From Marinomonas sp. TW1 (GTDB lineage: Bacteria > Pseudomonadota > Gammaproteobacteria > Pseudomonadales > Marinomonadaceae): 64,000 bases of DNA. Position numbers and translations under genes: made by a program. The stretch lies in NCBI RefSeq assembly GCF_001625355.1, contig NZ_JSEE01000019.1:1-64000 (forward strand), given 5' to 3'. This document shows positions 21,568 to 30,200 of this stretch, piece after piece (the first letter of the stretch is position 1; each line of letters starts with the position of its first letter). The notes under the pieces are model-generated. The model saw only the letters and a program-made list of their open reading frames with translations. It was not told the DNA's origin and made no database searches.

Positions 21568-21690
21568 CAAAAGGCTCCCATAGGAGCCAACACATTCCAT
21601 TTATCCCTGCTTTCACCTCAGTGAAAGTCACTGTTTCACTTGCCCTTATCGACAAGTTACAAGACACACTTTCATATGGGAATCATTATA
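21568..21690 (-). ncRNA. Candidate attenuator leader or small RNA upstream of the Smr gene
   Basis: An extended -10 TGTTATAAT lies at 21685-21690 (minus strand) with no good -35. About 105 bases downstream is an intrinsic terminator with stem GGCTCC / GGAGCC (21573-21588) and tail TTTTGTTT. Between them two hairpins compete for the same bases: AGTGAAA/TTTCACT (21620-21640) and CTTTCAC/GTGAAAG (21610-21627). The Smr ATG is only about 50 bases beyond the terminator, so this could be a regulated leader or a free RNA of about 110 bases. It fits no RNA family I know. The 406-bp gene-free stretch 21517-21922 otherwise holds only the 21847 terminator. Confidence 0.45.
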
Positions 21691-21846
21691 ACAGGATATA
21701 CATTCGACAACTAATTTTGATACTCACGACAAACACCCATTCATTCGCACTAAAAAGGTAGATTGGCTAATCCTTGATTCTCAAGCAGAAGCCAATTTGG
21801 CAGCAAAAAATCATTAGCGACGCTTCAAACTAGCACTATAAAAAAC

Positions 21847-21882
21847 AAAAAAGCCTTCGTAGCAATGATACGAAGGCTTTTT
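21847..21882. terminator. Terminator after the toxin-antitoxin pair
   Basis: A long stem AAAGCCTTCGTA / TACGAAGGCTTT with a 7-base loop and A/T tracts on both sides. It lies 41 bp after the antitoxin stop. Confidence 0.93.
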
Positions 21883-21922
21883 AATGATTACTCTGTTCTG
21901 TCAGCTGAATGGTACAGGCACA

Positions 21923-22231
21923 CTATACCAGCACATCCAGACCTTTATCGGCTACCAAGTTCAGCAGTTTTAAGGAAGGACCATTCGGCTTCTTAACGCC
22001 TTGCTCCCACTTTTGCACGGTGGACTTGCTCGTATTCAAGTAAGCAGCAAAGACGCCCTGACTCGCTCGATTTTTAATACGGATACTTTTGATTTGCTCG
22101 GCGGTGAACGCTTTTACTGGAGGCAAACACATGGCGTCAAATTCACGCAAAGTCGTCTCTTTCATCACGCCAGCATCGTACAACTGCTGAGCGGTATCTT
22201 GCACCATGTCTAAGATTGATTTATCCATCAT
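21923..22231 (-). CDS. HigA-type antitoxin, XRE helix-turn-helix
   Basis: 102 residues (or 101 from a second ATG). The C-terminal half is a helix-turn-helix: AEQIKSIRIKNRASQGVFAAYL then NTSKSTVQKWEQGVKKP. The N-terminal half is probably the toxin-binding part. It overlaps the upstream toxin gene by 11 bp and so is translationally coupled. Toxin before antitoxin is the HigBA order. It would neutralise the toxin and repress the operon, probably at the palindrome at 22609. Confidence 0.88.
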   Translation of the reverse strand: MMDKSILDMVQDTAQQLYDAGVMKETTLREFDAMCLPPVKAFTAEQIKSIRIKNRASQGVFAAYLNTSKSTVQKWEQGVKKPNGPSLKLLNLVADKGLDVLV

Positions 22232-22595
22232 TTTTTACCTCGATCAATACACCGTGTTCAATGGCGATAATGAGCTCAATATCACTGTACTCAAGCAACT
22301 CTTTAGCTAACCTTCTGAGCGCTCTCAATTCATCAGCATCAATATTTGCTCGACTGTTTTTAGCAAAGCCATACATGAAAAATGCTCTTTGACCCAATGT
22401 GTACGCTAACAGTGTTCTGGCACCAGCGCTTTTTCCTCGACCACCGAGTGCCACGCGTTTTTTGAATACATGACCACCTAAATCCGCGTCCACTAAGCCT
22501 TTTTCAATTTCATCAACGGCTGTTCTCAAAGCACTATCAGCCAAACCTTCCTTAATCGCCCAGCGATGGAATGCCTTATTTTTAAATATCCGCAT
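22221..22595 (-). CDS. RelE/HigB-superfamily toxin (PF06296-like)
   Basis: 124 residues starting MRIFKNKAFHRWA, with GGRGKSAGARTLLAY, FFMYGFAKNSRANI and a final helix, the pattern of the RelE-like family formerly called DUF1044. Relatives cleave mRNA, often at the ribosome; activity here is inferred. An AAGGA ribosome site precedes the ATG. It is paired with the XRE antitoxin and has its own promoter and operator-like palindrome. The gene appears intact. The pair sits in an otherwise core region. Confidence 0.87.
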   Translation of the reverse strand: MRIFKNKAFHRWAIKEGLADSALRTAVDEIEKGLVDADLGGHVFKKRVALGGRGKSAGARTLLAYTLGQRAFFMYGFAKNSRANIDADELRALRRLAKELLEYSDIELIIAIEHGVLIEVKNDG

Positions 22596-22608
22596 GATTC
22601 GTCCTTGA

Positions 22609-22634
22609 TCTAATCGGATTAGAAAAAAAGTATA
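22609..22634 (-). promoter_or_regulatory. Promoter and operator-like palindrome of the toxin-antitoxin operon
   Basis: Minus-strand extended -10 TGCTATACT (-10 at 22629-22634). Directly downstream at 22609-22623 is a perfect 15-bp palindrome, TCTAATC-C-GATTAGA, over the expected transcription start. This is a standard layout for antitoxin autorepression; binding is inferred. Confidence 0.65.
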
Positions 22635-22766
22635 GCACTAAGAGCTACACCTTCGTCAGTTTTTTTTTCGGTCACTTTGAGTGAGATATGCGCTTTCAGT
22701 TAGGAGGGAGTTTGGCATCATTCGCTCTAGTCGAGTCATTGAATTCATTATGCCTCTGTTACTGCT

Positions 22767-22889
22767 ATCGTTACGCCCGTCTAGCAATTGCATTTCACTG
22801 GCGATGATCTCTGTGGTATCACGCTTAATCCCGCCTTTTCCCACTCACGGGTGCGCAATGGTCTTTCTATTTAGACTTTAGAGCCTTTT
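22767..22889 (-). pseudogene. Decayed internal fragment of ssb
   Basis: These 123 bases match the intact ssb gene at 24883-25006 in the same orientation, with about 15 mismatches and one 1-base gap by eye. In the intact gene they encode the stretch from GSKVYVEGS through [15 protein letters not shown]. The gap shifts the frame, and the copy has no start or C-terminal tail, so it cannot make SSB. A short open frame over it is therefore not called as a gene. Its right end runs into the 3' end of the membrane protein gene. Confidence 0.85.
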
Positions 22890-23379
22890 CCGCTTGCTGA
22901 CTCAATTGCAATAAAGTCAGAGAGCGAGCAATAAAATAGCCGCTAAAGACACCATATAAAAAAGACAAACTGGCGATCATTACTGGCTGTTTCAACATGG
23001 GATTATGCATCGCCGTCATGACACCAACCGTATATTTGATGGTGAAAATCCCCATGATGATTAACAAGGGAGCACAACTGCCAGCAATATGAAATGTTTT
23101 GCTTGTCGTATCAAAGCTTGCGCTTTGAAAAGGAAAAATCAGCCAACACAGCAGCAGGGTGCAGACCAAGCCTGCCGCCCAAAGCAATACAGGTTCACTA
23201 CCGCTAGAAAAGCTCGATATCGTACCGTGCAAGGATAACAGCACCATGACAAAAGGAACCAATAACACGCGCTTTTTAGAGACGTTTCGATCATATCTTT
23301 GCTTCCAGCCCAAGTAAATTAAGCCGGCAAATACAGCCCAAACCCAAACGGGTGTGCTTGTCAAAATAGACAAAAACAT
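22867..23379 (-). CDS. Small membrane protein of unknown function (DUF6622-like)
   Basis: 170 residues with about five hydrophobic segments and an early TPVWVWAVFAGLIYLG. I associate this pattern with a family labelled DUF6622, from memory and not certain. A ribosome site AGGAG precedes the ATG. The last seven codons and the stop lie inside the ssb-derived repeat, so the natural C-terminus may have been replaced. It is 26 bp downstream of the AraC-type regulator and probably cotranscribed with it. No function is proposed. Confidence 0.72.
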   Translation of the reverse strand: MFLSILTSTPVWVWAVFAGLIYLGWKQRYDRNVSKKRVLLVPFVMVLLSLHGTISSFSSGSEPVLLWAAGLVCTLLLCWLIFPFQSASFDTTSKTFHIAGSCAPLLIIMGIFTIKYTVGVMTAMHNPMLKQPVMIASLSFLYGVFSGYFIARSLTLLQLSQQAEKALKSK

Positions 23380-23405
23380 ACTCTTCTACTCCTTCCTCGC
23401 AAAGA

Positions 23406-24266
23406 TCAAACAATGGGTAAGTACACGTCAGTAATCAATTCATGTTCGGCCACTTCTGGGAAGTGGTTGTGGTGCTGTAAAAAGCAAGGAGCGTCTCGTA
23501 GCTCTTCACCACTATCTGGTAGCCATTCTCCATATAAGAAGTACAGGCAACGACTGATGTTGTTATAGGGGCCAAAATGACGAACCACGGCGTAGCGGCC
23601 ACCAGCCAAAGTGCCATTAATCACACCATAATCGTTATCAGCCACCTCACTCTTAACTTCTGTCGCAATATCACAACGAAAATCCTCAGGCATCACCTCC
23701 GTAGGATCTTCATAGATAATGTTGAACCTTCTGCTTTTCGTGATTGGCAATAGCCCCGTTGCTTTTCGCCACTCTCGGAATATTGAGACGGTTTCCATAA
23801 TCCGGTCAGGGGAAGCTCGGTGTTTTAATAATGCTATTTTTGTCGTCTCAAAATGAACGACATCAACCTTCATGTGGCTCTCCAGTCGATTATCAAACTT
23901 ATGAAAATTCAGGCCCAGTTTCTGTAAATCGGGCTGACGACGAAACTCACTAGGGGGTTGTAAAAAGGCTTTCTTGAAGGCTCTGGAGAAGGACTCTGGG
24001 AATTCAAATTTTGCATCTATAGCAATATCGGTAATACGTTTTTCAGGCTGGAACACTAACTCGTAGGCAGCACGCTTTAAGCGCAGTTGCTGAATAAATT
24101 TGAATACATTTTGCCCCATGTAAAGGGAAAACTGGCGGTGAAAATGATACTTAGAAAAGTGAGCGATTTGGCTAAGATCCTCAACCCTGAGATCATCATC
24201 AAGGTGCGCATATATATAGTCGCATACCACCTGCATTCGCTTTTTATAGTACTGTTTAGCGCCCAC
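23406..24266 (-). CDS. AraC-family regulator with GyrI-like effector domain
   Basis: 286 residues. The N-terminal AraC DNA-binding domain (about 8-110) has two helix-turn-helix units: VEDLSQIAHFSKYHFHRQF and ITDIAIDAKFEFPESFSRAFKKAF. The C-terminal part (about 130-286) resembles the GyrI/SOUL effector-binding domain found in Rob and BmrR relatives, including GGRYAVVRHFGPY and a final DVYLPI. Such proteins usually sense small hydrophobic compounds. A GTG start is used; an ATG ten codons later is possible. The likely target is the linked membrane protein gene, by inference. Confidence 0.88.
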   Translation of the reverse strand: MGAKQYYKKRMQVVCDYIYAHLDDDLRVEDLSQIAHFSKYHFHRQFSLYMGQNVFKFIQQLRLKRAAYELVFQPEKRITDIAIDAKFEFPESFSRAFKKAFLQPPSEFRRQPDLQKLGLNFHKFDNRLESHMKVDVVHFETTKIALLKHRASPDRIMETVSIFREWRKATGLLPITKSRRFNIIYEDPTEVMPEDFRCDIATEVKSEVADNDYGVINGTLAGGRYAVVRHFGPYNNISRCLYFLYGEWLPDSGEELRDAPCFLQHHNHFPEVAEHELITDVYLPIV

Positions 24267-24455
24267 GTTTTAGTGCCCTTTCATGCTTAGTATTCGATGA
24301 AGTTTCAGTATGACATTGATAACCATAAAAGCCTGACCAATATTGCTGAGACCTCAAGCACAAGGCGAGTCTATGAACGCAATTTAACCGACCAGAGTGA
24401 CATTTAAACCTTTCCGTTACATCAGCATGCTTCAAAGTCCCCTACCAAAAAACAA

Positions 24456-24479
24456 AAAGCCCCGCATGTGCGAGGCTTT
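24456..24479 (-). terminator. Terminator after ssb
   Basis: Minus-strand stem GCCTCGC / GCGGGGC with one G-U pair, preceded by AAA and followed by TTTTTG and more T. It closes the ssb transcript and insulates it from the araC gene. Confidence 0.85.
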
Positions 24480-24510
24480 CTGGTCTATCTGACTGAACAA
24501 CAAATTTTCC

Positions 24511-25233
24511 CTAGAACGGAATGTCGTCGTCAAAGTCGTCAAAATTTGGCGCTTGTTGTGGCTTCTGTTGCTGCGGCGCTTTTTGTTGTGGCGCTTGCTG
24601 CTGAGGAGCCTGTTGCTGTGGCGCATTGCCCCAGCTACCAAAAGATTGTGGTTGAGCCTGTGGCGCTTGCTGTTGTGGTGCCGCTGGTTGCTGAGGCTGC
24701 TGACCGTAACCACCTTGAGCAGGCTGCTGGTTAAAGCCTCCTTGCTGTTGTGGTGCGGATGGTGCCGCTTGCTGTGGTGCTTGGTTGAAACCACCTTGTG
24801 GGGCTTGCTGCTGAGGTTGCTGACCGTAGCCACCACCTTGACCTTGCATGCTGTCGTAGCCACCTGCAGAAGGGGCTGCACCATCGTTACGGCCGTCTAG
24901 CAATTGCATTTCACTGGCGATGATTTCTGTGGTGTAACGCTTAATACCGTCTTTTTCCCACTCACGAGTACGCAATGAACCTTCGACATAGACTTTTGAG
25001 CCTTTTTTGATGAAGTCACCGGCGATTTGACCTAGACGGTAGTTACCACGGTCCATGAAAGACACTCGGTGCCATTCCGTACGCTCTTGCATCTGGCCAG
25101 TTTGCTTGTCACGCCAGCTTTCGGTTGTCGCCAAGCTCACGTTTGCCACAGCGCCACCAGACGGCATGAAACGCACTTCGGCATCGTTGCCTGCGTTACC
25201 TACTAAAATTACTTTGTTTACTCCACGTGCCAT
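24511..25233 (-). CDS. ssb: Single-stranded DNA-binding protein
   Basis: 240 residues from the ATG with a GGAG site. The N-terminal OB fold (1-115) has [24 protein letters not shown] and EWHRVSF. It is followed by a long linker built of Q, P, A and G repeats and the acidic partner-binding tip ending DDDIPF. SSB coats single strands in replication, repair and recombination. The linker is longer than in E. coli (178 residues total there). A degenerate copy of its middle part lies 2.1 kb downstream. It is downstream of the MFS gene on the same strand, divergent from uvrA. Confidence 0.97.
   Translation of the reverse strand: MARGVNKVILVGNAGNDAEVRFMPSGGAVANVSLATTESWRDKQTGQMQERTEWHRVSFMDRGNYRLGQIAGDFIKKGSKVYVEGSLRTREWEKDGIKRYTTEIIASEMQLLDGRNDGAAPSAGGYDSMQGQGGGYGQQPQQQAPQGGFNQAPQQAAPSAPQQQGGFNQQPAQGGYGQQPQQPAAPQQQAPQAQPQSFGSWGNAPQQQAPQQQAPQQKAPQQQKPQQAPNFDDFDDDIPF
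24883..25006 (-). repeat. Intact partner of the ssb direct repeat
   Basis: Internal segment of ssb repeated in degenerate form at 22767-22889 in the same orientation. The pair brackets the membrane protein and AraC genes, with a period of about 2.1 kb. Confidence 0.85.
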
Positions 25234-25263
25234 GACGTTCTCCAACTGAAATAAGTTCTTTCT

Positions 25264-26622
25264 TTATACATTAGCTTGTGGCGCAAGTTGCACCAGGGCT
25301 GCTTTGTCTAGTTGCTTTTTATCCACTTTAAGATAAGCGGTTTGTTCATCTTCGAATATTTGCATGCCTTCCACTCCTTGGACGTTTGCAAGTTGTTCGG
25401 CCAGCTCAGTGACTTCTGCACTGGTCATATTAGGTAAGCTGAAAGCCAAGCTGGTCAATTGGCGTGGCGCGGGTTGCACCATACAAACCAAAGACCAAGC
25501 CAGAAAAATCACGCCCACGACAAAAAACACACCTTCATTTGCATGGTGCTGTAGTAGCCATCCACCGCCCACACCGCCAATAAAGGAACCGATAAATTGG
25601 TGGGTGGAAAATACGCCCATGGCCGTGCCGCGATAACCGACTGGGGCAAGTTTGCTGACGAGTGAGGGTAATACCGCTTCCATGGCATTAAAACCAATGA
25701 AGTAGCCCCACAGTAACACAGCAAACAACCAAAACAAGGAGGTTCCTTGTAGACCAATGGAACAGATTCCAAGCAAAATAAAGACGCCAATCAGCACTTC
25801 CTTCATCTTGCCTTTCGCTTCCGCGATAATCACCAATGGTAACATACCCACAAAGGCAAAACCCATGATTGCTAAGTAAAACCAGCTATGTTGTGACAAG
25901 GCCAGATCAAACTCATTGATCAAGCGCCCTGGCACCACCACAAAGATGGCAGTTAAGCTGGCATGAACAAATAACACGCTAATATTCAGAAAGCGCAGGC
26001 GAGCGTTTTTCATCACGGAGCCGAGTGCGGTGAGGCTTGGTGTCGTATCTCGTCGAAAGGTATGTTGCACGCTATTCGGCACCGCAAACAAAATAAGTGC
26101 AATGCCGACAAAGGACAAGGCCAACGAGAGATAGAACAAGCCAGACAAGCCAACCAGTGCAAATAACCAAGGTCCGAAGACCAGCGATAACATAAACGAG
26201 GCACCAATACTGATGCCCACACTGGCCATGGCTTTGGTACGATTTTGCTCTCGCGTGACGTCACTTAATAACGCCATTAAAGTACTAGCAATGGCGCCTG
26301 CTCCTTGCACGGCTCGCCCAATGATCAGTGTGTTAATGTCGTCGGCATTGGCACAAATGAGACTGCCCAACGCAAACAACAATAAACCAATGACAATCAC
26401 ACGTTTGCGGCCAATTTTATCGGACCACATGCCCATGGGAATCTGCAGACAGGCTTGCGTTAATCCGTAAATCCCGATCGCGGTTCCAATTAACGCCGCA
26501 TCGGCTCCCGTTAGGCCATCTGCTGCCACACTTATCACAGGCATGATGAGGAACAAACCCAACATGCGGAACAAATAAATCAGTGCTAGGGCAATAACTG
26601 AACGTCGTTCGAGTAGATCCAT
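25264..26622 (-). CDS. MFS transporter, substrate unknown
   Basis: 452 residues with 12 predicted membrane helices in the first 390 and a C-terminal soluble extension of about 60 residues (SAEVTELAEQLANVQGVEG). The MFS signature GMWSDKIGRKR follows helix 2. It resembles the drug/H+ antiporter-like MFS gene that accompanies uvrA and ssb in Pseudomonas. The bases just before the ATG read ACCTCCTT, an anti-Shine-Dalgarno sequence, so no ordinary ribosome site is present. It probably shares its promoter region with uvrA. Confidence 0.88.
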   Translation of the reverse strand: MDLLERRSVIALALIYLFRMLGLFLIMPVISVAADGLTGADAALIGTAIGIYGLTQACLQIPMGMWSDKIGRKRVIVIGLLLFALGSLICANADDINTLIIGRAVQGAGAIASTLMALLSDVTREQNRTKAMASVGISIGASFMLSLVFGPWLFALVGLSGLFYLSLALSFVGIALILFAVPNSVQHTFRRDTTPSLTALGSVMKNARLRFLNISVLFVHASLTAIFVVVPGRLINEFDLALSQHSWFYLAIMGFAFVGMLPLVIIAEAKGKMKEVLIGVFILLGICSIGLQGTSLFWLFAVLLWGYFIGFNAMEAVLPSLVSKLAPVGYRGTAMGVFSTHQFIGSFIGGVGGGWLLQHHANEGVFFVVGVIFLAWSLVCMVQPAPRQLTSLAFSLPNMTSAEVTELAEQLANVQGVEGMQIFEDEQTAYLKVDKKQLDKAALVQLAPQANV

Positions 26623-26689
26623 AAGGAGGTCACAACCACTTAACGTTGGGGGTTAAGAAAAAAAGATGCTAATTTTACCGAATTTACCG

Positions 26690-26727
26690 TTGAAGCTCCA
26701 TTTCAACTACTGTAAAAATAGACAGTT
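26690..26727 (+). promoter_or_regulatory. uvrA promoter with LexA (SOS) box
   Basis: A perfect CTGT-N8-ACAG LexA box (26710-26725, extended TACTG...CAGTT at 26708-26727) overlaps a promoter with -35 TTGAAG (26690-26695), 17-bp spacer and -10 TAAAAA (26713-26718). LexA binding would block polymerase, giving DNA-damage induction as for E. coli uvrA. The same box may affect the divergent MFS-ssb transcript. Confidence 0.85.
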
Positions 26728-26778
26728 ATTTTATTAAATGCAGATTTACTTCTGTCGATCCGTTTTTATTGGAGACCC

Positions 26779-29598
26779 ATGGATACTATTACCATACGCG
26801 GGGCCCGCACCCACAACCTGAAAAATGTGGATTTAGATATTCCAAGAGACAAGCTTGTGGTCATTACGGGGCTATCAGGCTCTGGTAAATCCTCTCTCGC
26901 TTTTGACACCTTATATGCTGAAGGACAACGTCGTTACGTTGAGTCTTTATCAACCTACGCGAGACAGTTTTTGTCCATGATGGAAAAACCAGACATTGAT
27001 CACATTGAAGGTTTGTCACCCGCCATTTCAATTGAACAAAAGTCCACGTCTCATAACCCAAGATCAACGGTCGGCACGATCACCGAAATCTACGATTATT
27101 TACGTTTACTGTTTGCCCGTGCTGGTCAACCTCGTTGTCCTGATCATGGCGAACCTTTGGAAGCCCAAACCATTTCACAAATGGTAGATAAAGTCATTTC
27201 CTTACCTGAAGACACCAAGATGATGTTGCTAGCGCCCATCGTCAAAGATCGTAAAGGTGAGCACTTACATACTATAAGTGACCTATTATCAAAAGGCTTT
27301 ATTCGCGCTCGTATTGACGGCATTGTGGTCGACCTAGACGATGCGCCAGCGCTGGAAAAAAACAAAAAACACACCATTGAAGTGGTCATCGACCGCTTTA
27401 AAGTGCGTGCCGATTTACAGCTGCGTTTAGCGGAGTCTTTCGAAACCTGTTTGGAATTGTCGGATGGCATTGCCAAAGCCATTAATATGGACGAGCCGGA
27501 TGAGGAATACATTTTTTCCAGTAAATTTGCCTGCCCTGTGTGTGGTTACAGCTTAACGGAACTGGAACCTCGCCTGTTCTCATTCAACAACCCAAACGGT
27601 GCTTGTCAGACATGCGATGGCTTAGGTACGCATCAGATGTTTGATCCTGAGCGAATCATTCAGGATGACACCCTAACCTTGGCAGAAGGTGCCATTCGCG
27701 GCTGGGGACGACGCAGTATTTTCTACTATCAGCAGCTGACGGCACTGGCAAATCACTACGGCTTTGATATCGAAGCACGTTACAAAGACATTCCTGACCA
27801 TTTTAAAAAGCGCATTTTAAATGGTTCAGGTAGCGATAAAATTAGCTTCGTTTACATTAACGAGCGCGGCGATAAGATGACGCGTTCACATGCATTTGAA
27901 GGCGTTATCCCAAACCTACAGCGCCGCTATCATGAAACCGAATCCGACAGTGTGCGTGATGACTTGTCTCAATACATCAGTGTACAACCTTGTCCTGATT
28001 GTCACGGTTCACGCTTGAACCGATCAGCACGCAATGTCTTTATTCAAGAACAAACCTTACCTGAAATCGTCACCTACTCTATCTCTGACTGCTTGAATTA
28101 TTTTGAGAACTTGCAGTTAACTGGCGCGAAAGGCGAAATCGCATCAAAAATCCTAAAAGAGATCCGTGATCGTCTGACCTTCTTAGTAAATGTGGGTTTA
28201 GAATACCTCACCCTAGATCGTAAAGCGGACTCCTTATCCGGTGGTGAAGCACAGCGAATTCGACTTGCTAGCCAGATTGGCGCGGGCTTGGTCGGCGTTA
28301 TGTACATTCTAGATGAGCCTTCTATTGGTCTGCATCAGCGCGATAATGAACGTCTGATCGCAACCCTAACGCGTTTAAGAGATTTGGGTAATACCGTCAT
28401 TGTGGTAGAACACGATGAAGACGCGATACGCATTGCTGATCATGTTGTGGACATTGGCCCCGGCGCCGGTGTGCACGGTGGACAAGTGATTGCCAGCGGT
28501 ACACCACAAGACATTATGGATTGTGAGTCGTCCATTACCGGCAAATTCCTAACCGGTGAGCGCAAGATTGAAGTGCCCGCGGTGCGTCATCCAGCGCAAG
28601 ACGGCAAACACCTCAAGCTAATCGGCGCCACGGGTAATAATCTGAATAATGTGGATTTGAGCATTCCCCTTGGCGTCATGACCTGTGTCACTGGGGTGTC
28701 TGGGTCAGGTAAATCCACTTTAATCAATGGCACACTTTATCCATTGGCGGCGACGGCATTAAACGGTGCAACGACCTTAAAGCCAGCGTCACACAGTAAA
28801 GTGGAAGGCATGGACGAGTTCGATAAATGTGTCGACATTGATCAGAGCCCAATTGGTCGTACACCGCGCTCTAACCCTGCGACCTACACCGGCATTTTCA
28901 CACCAATGCGGGAGCTGTTCTCGGCCACTCAAGAAGCACGTTCACGTGGCTATAAGCCAGGTCGTTTCAGTTTTAACGTCAAAGGTGGCCGCTGTGAAGC
29001 CTGTCAGGGTGATGGGGTGATCAAGGTGGAAATGCATTTCTTACCTGATGTGTATGTGCCTTGTGATGTCTGTAAAGGTAAGCGTTATAACCGTGAAACT
29101 CTAGAGATACATTACAAAGGTAAGAATATTCACCAATGCTTGGAAATGACCATTGAAGACGCGCGTGAGTTCTTTGATCCCGTTCCTTCCATTGCTCGAA
29201 AACTACAGACTTTAATTGATGTGGGTTTAGGCTATATTCGCTTGGGTCAGGCTGCCACGACCTTGTCTGGTGGTGAGGCACAACGAGTCAAGCTGGCCAA
29301 AGAATTGTCTAAACGTGATACCGGCAAGACCTTATACATTCTGGATGAGCCTACTACTGGACTTCACTTTGCGGACATTGAGCAACTGCTAAAAGTACTG
29401 CATCGCTTACGTGACCACGGCAATACCATTGTGGTCATAGAGCATAATCTGGACGTGATCAAAACCGCCGATTGGATCGTTGATCTAGGACCAGAAGGTG
29501 GCAGCGGCGGTGGCTACATCATTGCAGAAGGGACACCAGAGGCGGTTGCTAAGAAAGATAACTCTCATACCGCACGTTTCCTAAAAGCCATGCTTTGA
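26779..29598 (+). CDS. uvrA: Excinuclease ABC subunit A
   Basis: DNA-damage recognition ATPase of nucleotide excision repair; works with UvrB and UvrC in the cytosol. 939 residues with two ABC modules: Walker [10 protein letters not shown] (about 31-39) and GVSGSGKST (about 640), and two signature motifs LSGGEAQRI and LSGGEAQRV. The zinc fingers are intact: CPVCGYSL with CQTCDG, and CEACQGDG with CDVCKG. Preceded by a LexA box and followed by a strong terminator. Divergence from ssb is conserved with E. coli, here with an MFS gene inserted between. Confidence 0.98.
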   Translation: MDTITIRGARTHNLKNVDLDIPRDKLVVITGLSGSGKSSLAFDTLYAEGQRRYVESLSTYARQFLSMMEKPDIDHIEGLSPAISIEQKSTSHNPRSTVGTITEIYDYLRLLFARAGQPRCPDHGEPLEAQTISQMVDKVISLPEDTKMMLLAPIVKDRKGEHLHTISDLLSKGFIRARIDGIVVDLDDAPALEKNKKHTIEVVIDRFKVRADLQLRLAESFETCLELSDGIAKAINMDEPDEEYIFSSKFACPVCGYSLTELEPRLFSFNNPNGACQTCDGLGTHQMFDPERIIQDDTLTLAEGAIRGWGRRSIFYYQQLTALANHYGFDIEARYKDIPDHFKKRILNGSGSDKISFVYINERGDKMTRSHAFEGVIPNLQRRYHETESDSVRDDLSQYISVQPCPDCHGSRLNRSARNVFIQEQTLPEIVTYSISDCLNYFENLQLTGAKGEIASKILKEIRDRLTFLVNVGLEYLTLDRKADSLSGGEAQRIRLASQIGAGLVGVMYILDEPSIGLHQRDNERLIATLTRLRDLGNTVIVVEHDEDAIRIADHVVDIGPGAGVHGGQVIASGTPQDIMDCESSITGKFLTGERKIEVPAVRHPAQDGKHLKLIGATGNNLNNVDLSIPLGVMTCVTGVSGSGKSTLINGTLYPLAATALNGATTLKPASHSKVEGMDEFDKCVDIDQSPIGRTPRSNPATYTGIFTPMRELFSATQEARSRGYKPGRFSFNVKGGRCEACQGDGVIKVEMHFLPDVYVPCDVCKGKRYNRETLEIHYKGKNIHQCLEMTIEDAREFFDPVPSIARKLQTLIDVGLGYIRLGQAATTLSGGEAQRVKLAKELSKRDTGKTLYILDEPTTGLHFADIEQLLKVLHRLRDHGNTIVVIEHNLDVIKTADWIVDLGPEGGSGGGYIIAEGTPEAVAKKDNSHTARFLKAML

Positions 29599-29617
29599 TA
29601 AAGACATAGTTATTGTT

Positions 29618-29657
29618 AAAAAAGCGCTAAGCAGGTATCTGCTTAGCGCTTTTTTTG
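29618..29657 (+). terminator. Terminator after uvrA
   Basis: A 12-bp stem AGCGCTAAGCAG / CTGCTTAGCGCT with GTAT loop, A-tract before and seven T after. Confidence 0.95.
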
Positions 29658-29735
29658 TGGACAAGTCAGTTACTTATCCACTGTTTAAAACCATTTGAAG
29701 ACTGTCACTGAAAGCAACCGTGTTTTGATGGCACA

Positions 29736-29766
29736 AAAAAACCGGACTCAAGAGTCCGGTTTTTTT
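29736..29766. terminator. Terminator after rplQ (alpha operon)
   Basis: A 9-bp stem ACCGGACTC / GAGTCCGGT with AA loop and A/T tracts on both sides. It ends the leftward alpha operon and is symmetrical enough to back up the uvrA terminator. Confidence 0.92.
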
Positions 29767-29780
29767 ATTACATACTGATA

Positions 29781-30158
29781 TTACTCAGCGGCTTCAGTTT
29801 CTGGTCGATCGACCAATTCCACGTAAGCCATAGGTGCGTTGTCACCTGTACGGAATCCACATTTCAAAATGCGAATGTAACCGCCAGGACGAGCTTGGTA
29901 ACGAGGACCAAGTTCTGAGAACAATTTACCTACTGCGTCTTTGCTACGAGTACGAGCAAAGGCTAGGCGACGATTCGCTACGGAATCGATTTTCGCCAAT
30001 GTGATCAAAGGCTCTGCAACACGGCGCAATTCTTTTGCTTTAGGCAACGTTGTTTTAATAACTTCGTGCTCAAACAAAGAAGCAGCCATATTTTTGAACA
30101 TCGCTTTACGATGCGAGCTAGTACGGTTTAAGTGACGTCCACTCTTACGATGACGCAT
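29781..30158 (-). CDS. rplQ: 50S ribosomal protein L17
   Basis: 125 residues beginning [20 protein letters not shown], the standard L17 start. Last gene of the alpha operon, 42 bp after rpoA and just before the terminator. Bacterial-specific protein near the peptide exit tunnel. Confidence 0.98.
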   Translation of the reverse strand: MRHRKSGRHLNRTSSHRKAMFKNMAASLFEHEVIKTTLPKAKELRRVAEPLITLAKIDSVANRRLAFARTRSKDAVGKLFSELGPRYQARPGGYIRILKCGFRTGDNAPMAYVELVDRPETEAAE

Positions 30159-30200
30159 TATACATTCCTTACCAAACTACGGTGGTCAGGGAACAATGAC

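Noticed and set aside
22620..22670. Poly-A and poly-T runs near the toxin promoter considered as a terminator
   Set aside because: No stem accompanies either run.
22656..22844. Short leftward open frame of 62 codons over the ssb fragment
   Set aside because: Its recognisable part is a frameshifted piece of ssb and the rest matches nothing; recorded as a pseudogene fragment instead.
24530..24880. Tandem-like CAA/GCA-rich repeats that could suggest a repeat array
   Set aside because: They encode the intrinsically disordered SSB linker, in frame, with no spacer structure.
24553..24900. Plus-strand open frame rich in Leu, Trp and Arg
   Set aside because: It is the complement of the Gln/Pro/Ala repeat linker of ssb; the low-complexity composition explains the open frame.
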